Notes: generated by a model not told the origin, from the sequence alone. A DNA stretch of 8,801 bases from Clostridia bacterium (GCA_012842035.1 DUTO01000200.1:1-8801); one strand, 5' to 3'; positions 1 through 6,244 are shown, counted from the stretch's first letter. Program-made: numbers and translations.

Positions 1-660
1 GATTTAATCGGGATGGAATATGGGGCGGCTTTAAAGAATGTTATTGCTTTAGGTGTGGGCATCACTACGGGCATTGGTTTTGGCGATAATGCTAAAGCAG
101 CTTTGATTACCAGAGGGGTAACGGAAATAGCTCGTTTAGGTATTGCTGCCGGAGCCAATCCTTTAACTTTTGCGGGACTTACCGGTATTGGTGACTTAGT
201 TGTAACGTGTGCTAGTGAGTATAGTAGGAATAGGCGGGCCGGGATACAAATTGGGAAGGGAATTCCTTTAGAACATGTTTTACAGCAAATTAATATGGTT
301 GTGGAGGGTGTGCCTGCTACACGAGCTGCTTGTCAGCTCGCTAGAAAATATAAGGTTCCCATGCCTATTAGTGAGGAAATATATGCTGTGCTTTTCAGAA
401 ATAAAGATGTGCAAGAAGCTTGTAATGATTTGATGATGCGAGATCGTAAAGATGAAGTGGAAGGGCTTATGTTTCAAAAGCGGGTTGTAGATGATAATAA
501 GGCTAAGGCTGGTAAGAGCAAGAGTACCGGTAAGAATAAGGAGAGTCAGAAAAAGGCTAAGAAGAGTACTAGCAAAAGCAAGAGCAAGAGCACGGCTAAG
601 AGTACTAGTAAGGGCAAGGGCACCGGCAAGAGTAAGGAGAGCCAGAGTACTAATAAATAA
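1..660 (+). CDS. gpsA: Glycerol-3-phosphate dehydrogenase [NAD(P)+], C-terminal part, with basic low-complexity tail
   Basis: The gene is cut by the left edge; the first codon in frame is GAT at 1, so 219 residues remain. GpsA reduces dihydroxyacetone phosphate to sn-glycerol-3-phosphate in the cytoplasm, feeding phospholipid synthesis. What is left is the helical substrate-binding domain: GAALKNVIALGVG, with the family's conserved Lys, then GFGDNAKAALITRG, LTGIGDLVVTC, SRNRRAG (substrate-binding Asn-Arg) and VVEGVPAT. The N-terminal Rossmann domain lies outside the window. The recognisable domain ends near nt 490. About 53 further residues (nt 499-657) contain 19 Lys, 13 Ser and 6 Thr, with TGKNKESQ and TGKSKESQ as repeated units. 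The usual enzyme lacks such a tail. A terminator follows, and spoIVA is next, much as in Bacillus. Identity is secure; the role of the tail is unknown. Confidence 0.95.
   Translation, partial: DLIGMEYGAALKNVIALGVGITTGIGFGDNAKAALITRGVTEIARLGIAAGANPLTFAGLTGIGDLVVTCASEYSRNRRAGIQIGKGIPLEHVLQQINMVVEGVPATRAACQLARKYKVPMPISEEIYAVLFRNKDVQEACNDLMMRDRKDEVEGLMFQKRVVDDNKAKAGKSKSTGKNKESQKKAKKSTSKSKSKSTAKSTSKGKGTGKSKESQSTNK
499..657 (+). repeat. Imperfect internal repeats coding the Lys/Ser/Thr tail of GpsA
   Basis: This stretch is built almost wholly from AAG/AAA, AGC/AGT and ACT/ACC/GGC codons. A 24-nt unit at 526-549 recurs at 622-645 with three mismatches (coding TGKNKESQ and TGKSKESQ). An 11-nt unit, AAGAGTACTAG, occurs at 562-572 and again at 598-608. 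The pattern looks like minisatellite-style growth of a basic tail. The repeat composition also leaves a long arginine-rich open frame in +2, which is a by-product rather than a gene. The reading frame is continuous with the gpsA domain and ends at TAA 658-660. Confidence 0.75.
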
Positions 661-694
661 GGGACATTACATAATTTCTAAAAATTATTTTATT

Positions 695-737
695 TGCTTA
701 ATTTGTGTTTTTGAACATAAATTAAGCATTTTTTTTT
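695..737 (+). terminator. Rho-independent terminator after gpsA
   Basis: A perfect 10-bp stem (TGCTTAATTT at 695-704 with its complement at 719-728) is extended by GTG/CAT (705-707 with 716-718, one G-T pair). The loop is 708-715, and a run of nine T follows at 729-737. It separates gpsA from spoIVA, so spoIVA should have its own promoter. Confidence 0.9.
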
Positions 738-762
738 CTTCTTAGTAATAAATAATGATAAA

Positions 763-784
763 GGACAATATATATGTATTGTTC
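763..784. promoter_or_regulatory. Small dyad in the gpsA-spoIVA gap
   Basis: GGACAATA (763-770) pairs with TATTGTTC (777-784) around a 6-nt centre, 8 bp with one G-T pair. It sits in the 260-base gap upstream of spoIVA and could be a protein-binding site or an incidental AT-rich palindrome. A second weak hairpin (AGACTC/GAGTTT, 805-821) followed by a T-rich stretch lies just downstream. No known regulator can be assigned. Confidence 0.25.
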
Positions 785-837
785 ATAAATTTTGAAGTTT
801 GTACAGACTCGTTATGAGTTTTTCTTTAAGTTTTGTT

Positions 838-866
838 GAATATTGCTAAGGGGGGATGATTAAGAT
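838..866 (+). promoter_or_regulatory. Possible sporulation (sigma-E type) promoter region of spoIVA
   Basis: GAATATT at 838-844 agrees with the -35 consensus of sigma-E promoters as known from Bacillus subtilis, where spoIVA is transcribed in the mother cell. About 14 bases on, around 858-866, there is only a poor match to the CATACAnT -10 element. No good sigma-A promoter is visible in the gap either. The position, about 75 bases before the start codon, is reasonable. Treat this as a weak candidate resting on the -35 match and on what is known of spoIVA. Confidence 0.25.
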
Positions 867-920
867 TAATATTTAGAGCGAATTTTAAAATAGAAGAAGT
901 ATTTTTAAGGAGGGGATAGT

Positions 921-2393
921 GTGGAAAATATTTTTCGAGATATTGCCGAAAGAACAGGAGGTGATGTTTATTTAGGTGTTGTAGGACCTGTTCGTGTAGG
1001 GAAATCTACTTTTATTAAGAGGTTTATGGACTTATTAGTAATACCTAATATTACGAATGAATATGATCGAGAAAGAACTATTGATGAATTACCTCAAAGT
1101 GGTGCCGGCAGGACGATTATGACAACTGAACCGAAATTTATACCTAATGAAGCAGTAGAGATTCAAGTTAAAGAAGGGCTTACTGTAGCCGTAAGATTAG
1201 TGGATTGCGTAGGTTACACCATTCCCGGGGCCAGAGGTTATGAGGACGAAAATGGTCCGCGTATGGTTAATACTCCGTGGTCAGAAGAACCGATGCCTTT
1301 TCAAGAAGCGGCGGAAATAGGCACGCGTAAAGTTATTACCGATCATTCGACTATTGGAGTCGTCGTGACTACAGATGGCAGCATTACGGACCTGCCTCGG
1401 GAAAATTATCAAGAAGCTGAAGCAAGAATTGTAGAAGAGCTTAAAACATTGCATAAACCTTTTGTGGTGATTCTTAATTCAATGAATCCTTATGATGTTT
1501 CTACAGTTGAGTTGGCTCAAGAGTTAGAAAACCTTTATGAGGTGCCGGTTATACCACTTGATGTTGCGCAATTATCACAAGGTACGATTATGCAAGTTTT
1601 GGAGGAAGCGCTTTTTGAATTTCCGGTTACTGAAGTTAATGTCAGTTTACCTAAATGGATTGAAGAACTTAAATCTGAACATTGGCTTCGCAAAAAGTTT
1701 GAGAGTTCAGTTTATGAAATTATTAGTAAGGTGCGACGTTTAAGAGATATTGACCAAGCAATGGAAACACTTTCTCAGCTTGATTTTATAGGTGAAGTTG
1801 TTTTAGAGAGTATGGAGATGGGAACAGGAGTGGCCTCTTTAGAAATGACGGCTCAAGAAGGTCTTTTTTATGAAGCAATCAATGAAGCAACCGGCTTAGA
1901 AGTTACGGGAGAACATGATGTTTTTCGTTTATTAAAAGAATTAAGTGCGGTAAAAGTTGAATATGATAAAGTGGGAGAAGCTTTAGAAAAAGTTCGGGAA
2001 ACCGGTTATGGTGTTGTTAACCCTCTTGTTTCAGAAATGAATTTGGAAGAGCCGGAATTAATTAAACAGGGTGGACTTTTCGGTGTCAGATTAAAAGCCA
2101 GTGCCCCTTCTTTACATATTATTCGAGCTGATATTGCTGCTGAAATAACGCCTTTGATGGGGACAGAAAGGCAATGTGCTGATTTGGCACGTTATATTAC
2201 GGATAAATTTCAAGAAAATCCATCACAGATTTGGAATTATGATATTTTTGGTAAATCACTTCATGACTTGGTTCGAGAAGGCATCCAAGGCAAACTACAA
2301 GCCGTGCCGGAAAATGTGCAGGAAAAATTGCAAGAAACCTTACGACGGATTGTGAATGACGGTAGTGGCGGGATTATTTGCATAATTATTTAA
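921..2393 (+). CDS. spoIVA: Stage IV sporulation protein A, spore-coat morphogenetic ATPase
   Basis: The 490-residue product is close in length to Bacillus SpoIVA (492). SpoIVA hydrolyses ATP to polymerise into the basement layer of the spore coat on the mother-cell face of the forespore. Visible features: N-terminal MENIFRDIAERTGGD; Walker A GPVRVGKST (22-30, Lys28); TIMTTEP (65-71), with the two threonines reported as important for ATP hydrolysis in Bacillus; VDCVGYT (94-100) with the Walker B-like Asp95; and YEDENGPRM. A middle region follows and then a conserved C-terminus ending SGGIICIII, the part that in Bacillus contacts SpoVM and the membrane. The start is GTG, preceded by AAGGAGGGG (907-915). 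The gene stands alone between two terminators. No key residue is missing. Its presence indicates an endospore former. Confidence 0.98.
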   Translation: MENIFRDIAERTGGDVYLGVVGPVRVGKSTFIKRFMDLLVIPNITNEYDRERTIDELPQSGAGRTIMTTEPKFIPNEAVEIQVKEGLTVAVRLVDCVGYTIPGARGYEDENGPRMVNTPWSEEPMPFQEAAEIGTRKVITDHSTIGVVVTTDGSITDLPRENYQEAEARIVEELKTLHKPFVVILNSMNPYDVSTVELAQELENLYEVPVIPLDVAQLSQGTIMQVLEEALFEFPVTEVNVSLPKWIEELKSEHWLRKKFESSVYEIISKVRRLRDIDQAMETLSQLDFIGEVVLESMEMGTGVASLEMTAQEGLFYEAINEATGLEVTGEHDVFRLLKELSAVKVEYDKVGEALEKVRETGYGVVNPLVSEMNLEEPELIKQGGLFGVRLKASAPSLHIIRADIAAEITPLMGTERQCADLARYITDKFQENPSQIWNYDIFGKSLHDLVREGIQGKLQAVPENVQEKLQETLRRIVNDGSGGIICIII

Positions 2394-2421
2394 AAGTCGG
2401 TCATTAGACCGACTTTTTTTT
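2393..2421 (+). terminator. Rho-independent terminator after spoIVA
   Basis: AAAGTCGGTC (2393-2402) pairs perfectly with GACCGACTTT (2407-2416) around an ATTA loop and is followed by a T run to 2421. It overlaps the last base of the spoIVA stop codon, so transcription should end immediately after the gene. Confidence 0.93.
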
Positions 2422-2468
2422 GTCAAGCAACGCTAAACTGTATAGTGTGTTTTTTAAGCTAAAAAAGG

Positions 2469-2497
2469 TTGATGTTGGCAAGGGTTGGTGATATAAT
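2469..2497 (+). promoter_or_regulatory. Sigma-A promoter of the pheB-hom-thrB operon
   Basis: TTGATG (2469-2474), a 17-bp spacer, then TATAAT (2492-2497), an exact -10 consensus. The predicted transcript starts near 2504 and leaves a leader of roughly 48 bases. That is too short for a T-box or SAM riboswitch, and no T-box sequence is seen. A weaker alternative (TTGTCA 2420-2425, TATAGT 2441-2446, spacer only 15) lies just after the spoIVA terminator. Confidence 0.75.
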
Positions 2498-2551
2498 GTC
2501 TACCATACATAGAGAATTATCCACCCTATAAGGACATTGAGGAGTTAGGAG

Positions 2552-3001
2552 ATGCGTAAGGAAAAATCAAAAAAAAATTATATTGTCGATAAAAATATTC
2601 TTCCGGAGGCTATTATAAAAACGGCTATGGCCAAAGAGCTTTTGGCTAAAGGTGAAGTTTTCACAGTAAACGAGGCTGTGAAAAGAGTAGGTATCAGTCG
2701 AAGTGCTTTTTATAAATATCGTCAAGGCATTTCCCCTTTTTATGAAGCCAGTAAAGAAAAAATTATAACTATTTCTTTGATTTTAGAGCATAAAACGGGG
2801 GTCTTATCTGAGGTTTTAAATACGATAGCTAAAATGCGAGGTAATATTTTGACTATAAATCAAGGTATTCCTTTACAAAAAATTGCCAATGCTACGATTA
2901 GTATTGACACTAAAGATATTCAAGATGACCTTGATCATCTTGTTGCTAAACTGTGTCATTTACCGGGTGTAAAAAAAGTAGAAATTGTCGGTCAAAGTTA
3001 G
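2552..3001 (+). CDS. pheB: ACT domain-containing protein, PheB/UPF0735 family
   Basis: The 149-residue protein matches the small family typified by Bacillus PheB (about 147 aa). Residues 15-60 form a helical N-terminal part with a helix-turn-helix-like stretch (VNEAVKRVGISRSAFYKYRQ, about 39-58). Residues 71-147 form an ACT domain (ITISLILEHKTGVLSEVLNT, then IPLQKIANATISID). ACT domains usually bind amino acids. The family was once linked to chorismate mutase or phenylalanine synthesis, but it has no demonstrated catalytic residues and its function is unsettled. As the first gene before hom and thrB it may be a sensor or regulator of the threonine/methionine branch; this is inference. The start ATG follows GGAGTTAGGAG. 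Its stop TAG (2999-3001) is part of the hom ribosome-binding site. Confidence 0.88.
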   Translation: MRKEKSKKNYIVDKNILPEAIIKTAMAKELLAKGEVFTVNEAVKRVGISRSAFYKYRQGISPFYEASKEKIITISLILEHKTGVLSEVLNTIAKMRGNILTINQGIPLQKIANATISIDTKDIQDDLDHLVAKLCHLPGVKKVEIVGQS

Positions 3002-3011
3002 GAGGTTATTT

Positions 3012-4304
3012 ATGAACAAAGTAAATGTAGCTTTATTAGGGTTGGGAACTGTTGGTCAAGGTGTAGTAAAAATATTGCAAAACAACAAAGACCAGTGGGT
3101 TAAAAGGTGTAATGCTGAAATTAAGCTTAAAAAAGTATTAGTTAAGAATACTCAAAAAAAACGTGAAACAAGTTTACCACCGGGAGTAATTACTTCTGAT
3201 TGGCAAGAGATTGTTACGGATCCTGAAATACAAGTAGTTATTGAATTGATGGGGGGAATAGAGCCGGCCCGAACCTATATCCTAGAAGCTTTAAAACATG
3301 GTAAACATATTGTGACTGCGAATAAAGACCTTTTAGCTGAACATGGCGAAGAAATATTATCTACCTGTAAAGAAGTAGAGCGAGATATATATTTTGAAGC
3401 AAGTGTGGGAGGAGGTATTCCCCTTATCAACCCTTTGAAACAGAGCTTACTGGCTAATAATATAGAAAAAGTTATGGGAATTGTTAATGGTACGACTAAT
3501 TATATCTTAACGAAAATGTCTCAGGAAGGTAAAAATTTTTTAGAAGCTTTACAAGAGGCACAGACTCTTGGTTATGCGGAAGCCGACCCTACGGCAGATG
3601 TTGCAGGGTTGGACGCAGCTCGTAAATTAGCTATTTTAGCTTCACTTGCTTTTCATACTCGGGTAAAGCTTCAGGACGTGTATGTTGAGGGGATTACCAA
3701 AATTTCACCAGAGGACCTTGCTTATGCTCAAAAATTAGGTTATACGATTAAACTATTAGGCATTGGTTCATCTCAGGATAACCAAATAGAGGTACGAGTT
3801 CATCCGGCACTTATTCCGTTAAGTCATCCTTTAGCTAATGTTAACGATTCTTTTAATGCTGTTTTTATTCAGGGTGATGCTGTAGGAGAGACAATGTTTT
3901 ATGGTCGTGGAGCGGGACAGTTACCTACAGCAAGTTCAGTTGTCGGAGATTTAATTGCCATCATTAAGAATATCAATAGCAATACTAAAGGACACTCGGT
4001 TTGTACTTGTTATGAAAGGAAAAAAATTAAACCGATGGGTGAAGTGAAGACAAATTATTTTTTACGACTGCATGTTTTAGATCGGCCGGGAGTTTTAGCC
4101 GGTATTGCCAGTGTGTTCGGCGACCATGGAGTAAGTTTAGCTTCGGTAGTACAAAAAGGTTGTTTTCAGGACATTGCTGAACTTGTAGTTATTACACATC
4201 AAGTTAAAGAAAAAGATATTCAGGATTCGTTGCAAATTATAAAAAAACTGAGTACTACTAAAGAAATTGTTAATTTAATTAGGGTTGAAGGGATGGGGTG
4301 CTGA
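3012..4304 (+). CDS. hom: Homoserine dehydrogenase with C-terminal ACT domain
   Basis: The 430-residue enzyme reduces aspartate 4-semialdehyde to homoserine, the branch point to threonine and methionine. The N-terminal Rossmann motif is GLGTVGQG (10-17). HIVTANKDLL (99-108) carries the conserved Lys105. VGGGIPLINPLK and VNGTTNYIL follow. The signature GYAEADPTADVAGLDAARK (187-205) includes the catalytic Lys205 and the acidic substrate-binding residues. Residues about 349-425 are an ACT domain (YFLRLHVLDRPGVLAGIASV), the usual site of threonine feedback inhibition in Gram-positive enzymes. The frame is open back to 2985, but ATG 3012 is chosen because TAGGAGG (2999-3005) lies 6 bases upstream and the family begins just before the Rossmann motif. 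The upstream gene ends 10 bases earlier and thrB starts 7 bases after the stop, indicating translational coupling. Confidence 0.97.
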   Translation: MNKVNVALLGLGTVGQGVVKILQNNKDQWVKRCNAEIKLKKVLVKNTQKKRETSLPPGVITSDWQEIVTDPEIQVVIELMGGIEPARTYILEALKHGKHIVTANKDLLAEHGEEILSTCKEVERDIYFEASVGGGIPLINPLKQSLLANNIEKVMGIVNGTTNYILTKMSQEGKNFLEALQEAQTLGYAEADPTADVAGLDAARKLAILASLAFHTRVKLQDVYVEGITKISPEDLAYAQKLGYTIKLLGIGSSQDNQIEVRVHPALIPLSHPLANVNDSFNAVFIQGDAVGETMFYGRGAGQLPTASSVVGDLIAIIKNINSNTKGHSVCTCYERKKIKPMGEVKTNYFLRLHVLDRPGVLAGIASVFGDHGVSLASVVQKGCFQDIAELVVITHQVKEKDIQDSLQIIKKLSTTKEIVNLIRVEGMGC

Positions 4305-4311
4305 CCTGACT

Positions 4312-5196
4312 ATGTTAAAAGTATGTGTCCCTGCTACTTCCGCTAACCTTGGCCCCGGTTTTGATTGTGTGGGTCTGGCTTTAAATTTAGATAATGAATT
4401 TTATTTTTTTTCTCCGCAAGAAAAAGAGATACCTCCCGGGACAACTTTATTAAGACCAGGAAGTTTGGTTCATCGGGGCATGGAACTTATGGCTAGGACA
4501 GTTGACCAAAGTGTGCCTAAGCTAAATGTGGCCATTAAGACTATTGTGCCTCGTTCTAGAGGTTTAGGTAGTAGTGCAACTCTTACTGTGGCCGGAATAG
4601 TAGCAGCAAATATTCTTAGTAAAGCTAATTTAAATGAAGAAGAAATAATTTCTTTAGCAACTAAAATTGAAGGTCATCCTGATAATGCGGCTCCTGCTCT
4701 TGTTGGCGGTTTAGTTCTTTCCGTAACCTCTGCAAAGGGAATTAAATATATTAAAGTAGAACCCCAAAGTCCTTTACAAGTAATTGTGGCTGTACCGGAT
4801 TTTAAGTTATCTACAATAGCTGCACGTAAAGTGTTGCCCGATGTAGTACCATATCAAGATGCTGTTTTTAATACCGGTCGCTTTGGTTTACTGATGACTT
4901 CATTTTTAACGGGGAAATATGAGTTGTTAAAGTTGGCCATGGAGGATCGGTTGCATCAACCTTATCGTTTGCCTTTGGTACCCGGCTTAAAGGAAGTAAT
5001 GGCGGCGGTAATTTCGCAAGGTGCTTTCGGGAGTTGTCTTAGTGGGGCAGGACCATCGGTATTAGCTTTTTGTAATCAGCAAGCTGATTTATTAAAAAAA
5101 GTAATGGAAGATACTTGGCGAGAACATGGTGTTTCTGCTAAGACGTATTTATTAGAAATATCTACAGAAGGAACGAAATATACCTATGACGATTAA
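4312..5196 (+). CDS. thrB: Homoserine kinase (GHMP kinase family)
   Basis: ThrB phosphorylates homoserine to O-phosphohomoserine with ATP, the step before threonine synthase. The 294-residue protein has the GHMP layout: PATSANLGPGFD (7-18), the ATP-binding loop PRSRGLGSSAT (80-90), EGHPDNAAP (120-128) and the C-terminal SGAGPS (244-249). Length is normal for the family. ATG 4312 is chosen because the family starts with Val/Lys-rich residues directly before VPATSANLGPG. The frame is also open from TTG 4285 within hom, but that codon lacks a good ribosome-binding site. The Shine-Dalgarno is G-rich (around 4289-4299) and somewhat distant, which fits coupling to the hom stop codon 7 bases upstream. 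thrC is not in the window. No terminator is seen between thrB and the tRNA promoter, so some readthrough into the tRNA unit is possible. Confidence 0.97.
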   Translation: MLKVCVPATSANLGPGFDCVGLALNLDNEFYFFSPQEKEIPPGTTLLRPGSLVHRGMELMARTVDQSVPKLNVAIKTIVPRSRGLGSSATLTVAGIVAANILSKANLNEEEIISLATKIEGHPDNAAPALVGGLVLSVTSAKGIKYIKVEPQSPLQVIVAVPDFKLSTIAARKVLPDVVPYQDAVFNTGRFGLLMTSFLTGKYELLKLAMEDRLHQPYRLPLVPGLKEVMAAVISQGAFGSCLSGAGPSVLAFCNQQADLLKKVMEDTWREHGVSAKTYLLEISTEGTKYTYDD

Positions 5197-5209
5197 GCGG
5201 TAATATTTC

Positions 5210-5238
5210 TTGACAGTGATAAATATGAATTATATAAT
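5210..5238 (+). promoter_or_regulatory. Perfect consensus sigma-A promoter of the tRNA-Pro gene
   Basis: TTGACA (5210-5215), a 17-bp spacer and TATAAT (5233-5238) match both hexamers exactly. It starts 13 bases after the thrB stop codon, and the predicted transcript start near 5245 is only a few bases before the tRNA. Such strength is usual for stable-RNA genes. Confidence 0.9.
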
Positions 5239-5251
5239 ATGATTGTGGTTA

Positions 5252-5329
5252 CGGGGCGTAGCTCAGTTTGGCTAGAGCGCCATCTTGGGGTGGTGGAGGC
5301 CGCTGGTTCAAGTCCAGTCGCTCCGACCA
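5252..5329 (+). tRNA. tRNA-Pro, anticodon GGG
   Basis: The 78-base gene folds as a full cloverleaf. The acceptor stem CGGGGCG (5252-5258) pairs with CGCTCCG (5319-5325) with one G-U pair. The D stem is GCTC/GAGC (5261-5264 and 5275-5278). The anticodon stem CCATC/GGTGG (5280-5284 and 5292-5296) holds the loop TTGGGGT, so the anticodon is GGG at 5287-5289. The T stem GCTGG/CCAGT holds the loop TTCAAGT. The discriminator base is A and the CCA end is encoded (5327-5329). GGG reads proline codons CCC and CCU. The gene stands alone with its own promoter and terminator. Confidence 0.95.
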
Positions 5330-5365
5330 TTTTATTTTTCAAAATAAAAATTAGCGAAAAAAGAG

Positions 5366-5399
5366 CCTAAATGCGGAATAATTGTATTTAGGTTTTTTT
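5366..5399 (+). terminator. Terminator downstream of tRNA-Pro (and possibly of thrB readthrough)
   Basis: CCTAAATGC (5366-5374) pairs with GTATTTAGG (5384-5392) with one G-U pair around a 9-base loop. Seven T follow at 5393-5399. It isolates the tRNA unit from speD. Confidence 0.85.
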
Positions 5400-5413
5400 A
5401 TTAATTTTTTTTG

Positions 5414-5441
5414 TTGACTTCATTTTAATATGTGCTAAAAT
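5414..5441 (+). promoter_or_regulatory. Sigma-A promoter of speD
   Basis: TTGACT (5414-5419), a 16-bp spacer and TAAAAT (5436-5441), with TG two bases before the -10 hexamer (TGC, 5433-5435) giving an extended -10. The leader before the start codon is only about 35 bases, so no riboswitch fits there. Confidence 0.75.
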
Positions 5442-5482
5442 TTATTTTGATTGGTTTAAAAAGAATAAAGGGGGCATGGTAA

Positions 5483-5857
5483 ATGAATGCATTGGGCCGT
5501 CATGTGTTAGCTGAAATTTTTGGATGTTCGTTTGAGGTTTTGAATGATGTAAAAAAGGTTGAAGAAAACATGGTTAATGCAGCACTTGAGGCAGGTGCAG
5601 AGGTTAGGGAATACGTGTTTCATAAGTTTAGTCCTCAAGGAGTTAGCGGAGTAGTAGTAATTTCGGAGTCACATTTAGCTATACACACTTGGCCAGAACT
5701 GGGATATGCAGCTGTTGATGTTTTTACGTGTGGGGAAAAGGTTAATCCCTGGGATGCTTGCAATTTTTTAGTAGAAAAATTTAAGGCCGAATATATGACT
5801 GCAAATGAAGTGAAACGTGGTTTAATCGAAGGGATGCCACAAGCGGTAAATTTATAG
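5483..5857 (+). CDS. speD: S-adenosylmethionine decarboxylase proenzyme
   Basis: SpeD decarboxylates SAM to supply the aminopropyl donor for spermidine. The 124-residue proenzyme matches the short bacterial type seen in Bacillus (126 aa). It opens MNALGRHVLAEIFGC and contains FHKFSPQGVSGVVVISESHL. Self-cleavage is expected between Glu62 and Ser63 in SESHLAIHTWPE, converting Ser63 into the pyruvoyl cofactor. His68 and Cys83 (VFTCG), needed for processing and catalysis in relatives, are present. ATG 5483 follows AAAGGGGG (5467-5474). The gene is a single-gene unit: terminators lie on both sides, and no speE, speB or other polyamine gene is in the window, so the aminopropyltransferase must be elsewhere if spermidine is made. 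Confidence 0.97.
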   Translation: MNALGRHVLAEIFGCSFEVLNDVKKVEENMVNAALEAGAEVREYVFHKFSPQGVSGVVVISESHLAIHTWPELGYAAVDVFTCGEKVNPWDACNFLVEKFKAEYMTANEVKRGLIEGMPQAVNL

Positions 5858-5894
5858 GGAGGGGTATTTATTTTATACCGACGATGTGATTATT

Positions 5895-5943
5895 AAAACG
5901 TCAGCTTTACTATTTGGAAGGTAAAGATGGCGTTTTGATTTTA
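5895..5943 (+). terminator. Long hairpin after speD, probable terminator
   Basis: A two-part stem: 5895-5903 with 5928-5936 (9 bp, one G-U pair), a G/A mismatch, then CTTTAC (5905-5910) with GTAAAG (5921-5926), and a 10-base loop. The tract after the stem (TTTT closing the stem, then GATTTTAG) is weaker than that of the other terminators here. It probably ends the speD transcript, but a 3'-UTR structural role cannot be excluded. Confidence 0.55.
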
Positions 5944-5960
5944 GTTATAAATTTTAGATA

Positions 5961-5989
5961 TTTAGTTTTTTGAGGAAAGAGGATATAAT
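5961..5989 (+). promoter_or_regulatory. Candidate promoter of tatA-tatC
   Basis: TATAAT at 5984-5989 is an exact -10 consensus. The best -35 at 17-bp spacing is TTTAGT (5961-5966), which is weak. It lies between the speD hairpin and tatA, giving a leader of about 40 bases. Confidence 0.5.
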
Positions 5990-6037
5990 AACTATAGGTG
6001 AAATTTAGCGATTATATTTGCGTGGGAGGTGTACCGG

Positions 6038-6244
6038 ATGTTTTCTATAGGTACCACAGAATTAATATTAATATTAGTACTAGTGTTAATCCTTTTTGGA
6101 CCTGGTAAACTTCCTGAGGTTGGTAGGTCATTAGGGAAAGCTTGGTCCGAATTTAAAAAAGCAAAAGAAGATTTTGTTAATGAGTTTGAGGATGAGCAGA
6201 TTAAAAATAATGATCTTGAGAAAAATGACCTTAAAGATGACTGA
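6038..6244 (+). CDS. tatA: Sec-independent translocase subunit TatA
   Basis: TatA oligomerises to form the pathway through which folded, twin-arginine-signal proteins cross the membrane. The 68-residue protein has one N-terminal transmembrane helix (about residues 5-20, TTELILILVLVLILF), the hinge FGPGKLPEVGRSLG (20-33), an amphipathic helix (KAWSEFKKAKEDF) and a short, highly charged Asp/Glu/Lys/Asn tail, as expected. ATG 6038 is chosen because GGGAGG (6024-6029) is 8 bases upstream; the in-frame GTG at 6029 lies inside that site. tatC follows 42 bases later, forming a minimal TatA-TatC pair without a separate tatB, which is common in Firmicutes. Confidence 0.95.
   Translation: MFSIGTTELILILVLVLILFGPGKLPEVGRSLGKAWSEFKKAKEDFVNEFEDEQIKNNDLEKNDLKDD

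Noticed and set aside
280..477. Minus-strand open frame across gpsA
   Set aside because: It lies wholly within conserved gpsA coding sequence, has no family resemblance and no start signal.
491..745. Arginine-rich open frame in +2 over the gpsA tail
   Set aside because: It is the frame-shifted reading of the AAG/AGN repeats, has no ribosome-binding site of its own and runs through the gpsA terminator.
1537..1743. Second + frame inside spoIVA
   Set aside because: It is a shadow of spoIVA; the real frame is conserved throughout and the alternative product has no recognisable features.
2498..2551. T-box or SAM riboswitch ahead of the hom operon
   Set aside because: The leader is only about 48 bases from the predicted transcript start and has no T-box sequence or terminator/antiterminator pair.
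4285..4311. Upstream TTG start for thrB, overlapping hom
   Set aside because: It lacks a proper ribosome-binding site and adds residues not found in the family before the conserved N-terminus.
5310..5365. Integration (att) site at the tRNA 3' end
   Set aside because: No repeat of the tRNA end, no integrase and no foreign gene are seen in the window.
5858..5894. Small gene after the GGAGGGG run downstream of speD
   Set aside because: Only a few codons follow without an ATG, GTG or TTG at proper distance; a small GGTAT/ATACC hairpin occupies the site.
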